Source: Sarcina sp034439435 (GTDB lineage: Bacteria; Bacillota; Clostridia; Clostridiales; Clostridiaceae). Taken from it: a stretch of 64,000 bases of DNA. Under the pieces are notes generated by a model. It searched no databases and was not told the origin of the DNA. It worked only from the letters and a program-made list of their open reading frames with translations. The position numbers and the translations under genes were made by a program. The stretch covers positions 1-64,000 of the forward strand of contig NZ_JAPCKJ010000002.1 of the NCBI RefSeq assembly GCF_034439435.1, in the 5' to 3' direction. Position 1 is the stretch's first letter. Every line of letters starts with the position of its first letter. Shown piece after piece: positions 63,033-64,000 of the stretch.

Positions 63033-63051
63033 AATTAACACCTCTTAAAAA

Positions 63052-63240
63052 TTAATCTTTATAGTTATTATAATTATCTTGAGCATGCTCTAATGTGCTA
63101 GCAATTGCTTTTAAGGCTGCATGTACTTCTGTTTTACTTTCTTTATTAGTTATACTCATATATGCATTATTTAAATGATTCTGACAAGAACAAAGCTCGT
63201 CAATAGCAAGTCTAAAATTATCTCTTGCATTATATCTCAT
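63052..63240 (-). CDS. Small helical protein (62 aa), paralogue 2
   Basis: Not recognised. The protein is soluble and helical, with two Cys in LCSCQNHLNNAYMS and a second helix AALKAIASTLEHAQDNYNNYK. The spacing of hydrophobic residues matches the downstream 65-residue protein, suggesting tandem duplication. AAGGTGG lies 8 bases ahead of the ATG. It is the first gene of the pair. Confidence 0.65.
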   Translation of the reverse strand: MRYNARDNFRLAIDELCSCQNHLNNAYMSITNKESKTEVHAALKAIASTLEHAQDNYNNYKD

Positions 63241-63466
63241 AAAAAAAACACCACCTTAAAATATTCTTCATTTATATAGTATGTATATTTAAATAAAGAA
63301 TAAGTGGAAATATCATAATTTAATCCCTTACAATTCCTTTCACAGAGTGAATTAAGTCAAATACATCCTCATAATATTGATCAAAATTATTTATAAAAGA
63401 ATACTTTATTCATTATACTAATTTAAGTTTATAACTCCATTTTTGCAAGTTTAATACGAATATTAC

Positions 63467-63495
63467 TCTTAAATAATATACTCGTAAATGAGTAT
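63467..63495. repeat. 29-bp exact repeat, copy 2
   Basis: Identical over 29 bases to 24668-24696, including the TACTC-GTAAAT-GAGTA dyad. It lies upstream of the minus-strand pair of small helical genes. Confidence 0.7.
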
Positions 63496-63550
63496 TAAAA
63501 TACAAAAAGAAAAGATAAAAAACAAAAAAAGGAAAATCCAAAAATAAAGA

Positions 63551-63576
63551 AAAAACAGAGAAAACTCTCTGTTTTT
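63551..63576 (-). terminator. Terminator of the gatD gene
   Basis: AAAAACAGAG and CTCTGTTTTT form a 10-bp stem with a six-base loop directly after the gatD stop codon on the minus strand. Confidence 0.8.
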
Positions 63577-63582
63577 AAAAAT

Positions 63583-64000
63583 TTACTTATTTTCGTTGTT
63601 TAATCTATCTATCATAACATTCTTAGCCTTAATTTCGAAAGTATCATCTAAAGGTGATAATGAAATATTATCATACTTACTACTAAGAGCTAATGTTAAA
63701 ATTCTATCTGCAAGTTCTGGATTCTTAGATAAAAGTGAACCGTGGAAATAAGTACAGAAAGTATTTTTATAAATACATCCTTCATAACCACTTTCACCAT
63801 TGTTTCCATAACCGTGAACACATTTTCCAAGAGGCTGTAAGTCTCCAATAAATGTTCTACCAGAGTGATTTTCGAAACCAACATAAGTTTCATCGAACTC
63901 TTCATTATGAATAACTGTATTACCTATGAATCTAGTATCTCCACCTTCAGTATATATATCTAAGATTCCTAAACCATCAATTTTTTCTCCAGTAGGAGCT
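63583..64000 (-). CDS. gatD: Lipid II isoglutaminyl synthase, glutaminase subunit GatD (3' part)
   Basis: The frame is open at the right edge, so only the last ~138 residues are visible. They read ...TRFIGNTVIHNEEF, YVGFENHSGRTFIGDLQPLGK, GNNGESGYEGCIYKNTFCTYFHG and SLLSKNPELADRIL, which match the CobB/CobQ-like glutamine amidotransferase GatD. The catalytic histidine is probably in TYFHGSLL; the nucleophile cysteine lies beyond the window. With MurT it amidates D-glutamate of lipid II. murT would be expected just upstream (beyond 64000). The similarity to CobQ/CbiP is to the shared domain; the FHGSLLSKNPELAD ending favours GatD. Confidence 0.82.
   Translation of the reverse strand, partial: APTGEKIDGLGILDIYTEGGDTRFIGNTVIHNEEFDETYVGFENHSGRTFIGDLQPLGKCVHGYGNNGESGYEGCIYKNTFCTYFHGSLLSKNPELADRILTLALSSKYDNISLSPLDDTFEIKAKNVMIDRLNNENK

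Larger units (their letters stand above)
63241..63582. other. Gene-free region between the small paralogues and gatD
   Basis: No gene is visible. It holds the second copy of the 29-bp repeat (63467-63495) and the gatD terminator (63551-63576). A minus-strand TATAAT-like element around 63415-63420 may be a promoter for the small paralogue pair. Confidence 0.5.

Noticed and set aside
63583..64000. Reading the right-edge gene as cobyric or cobyrinic acid amide synthase (CbiP/CbiA), which would complete the cobalamin pathway
   Set aside because: The shared amidotransferase domain explains the similarity. The ending YFHGSLLSKNPELADRIL is typical of GatD, and the gene is 50 kb from the cbi operon.

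Overview
The window is low-GC (roughly 28-30%), densely coded DNA from a Gram-positive anaerobe, most likely a Clostridium and probably C. perfringens or a close relative. Pointers are an SH3-repeat N-acetylglucosaminidase resembling the C. perfringens autolysin Acp, strong AGGAGG/AGGTGA ribosome binding sites, frequent GTG/TTG starts, the anaerobic (early cobalt insertion) cobalamin route, PerR, a SpoVB-type flippase, the 2-hydroxyacyl-CoA dehydratase activase family and a MurT/GatD-type gene. The species call is inference. I saw no tRNA, rRNA, CRISPR array, insertion sequence or prophage.

Layout. 1-3200: the 3' end of a cell-wall hydrolase gene, a small membrane protein and a convergent coiled-coil/3D-domain secreted protein. 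3380-14560: a promoter, an adenosylcobalamin riboswitch with a terminator platform, then ten cbi genes (K, C, D, E, T, L, F, G, H, J) covering every corrin-ring step from sirohydrochlorin to cobyrinate, followed by a BtuFCD-like ABC importer. 14670-23640: a thioesterase, a uracil permease behind two PyrR-type RNA sites, a PepV dipeptidase, PerR with its own operator, a regulatory-looking intergenic stretch with a candidate small RNA, two small unknown genes, nicotinate phosphoribosyltransferase and a short UvrD-like helicase. 23876-35938: a frameshifted polyferredoxin-like gene, an M20 amidohydrolase, a pseudouridine synthase, a SpoVB/MurJ-like flippase, a Ca2+ P-type ATPase, a nucleotidyltransferase/sugar-kinase-like pair, a pseudo-rhomboid with a zinc ribbon, and a MATE exporter.

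36030-43506 is the most unusual block: six tightly packed genes encoding a VTC-domain protein (polyphosphate-polymerase fold with its tunnel residues in place), a DUF4956 membrane protein, a CotH-kinase lipoprotein, a membrane-anchored clan GH-A-like protein, an anchored HEAT-repeat protein and a processive family 2 glycosyltransferase. I read this as a candidate cell-surface polymer assembly system that joins polysaccharide synthesis to polyphosphate or phospho-transfer chemistry. This is inference from domains and operon structure.

43605-64000: an XPD/DinG-type helicase with an N-terminal PD-(D/E)XK-like nuclease, a YgiQ radical SAM protein, a 2-hydroxyacyl-CoA dehydratase activase split over two genes, a two-component system, a DUF2227 protein, two APC transporters, small membrane proteins, a VanW protein, a DUF2156 acyltransferase-like protein, a pair of small helical paralogues and the 3' end of gatD. 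Most genes end in strong hairpin terminators, many shared by convergent neighbours. Several intergenic inverted repeats and a 29-bp exact repeat present twice are not explained by the genes.
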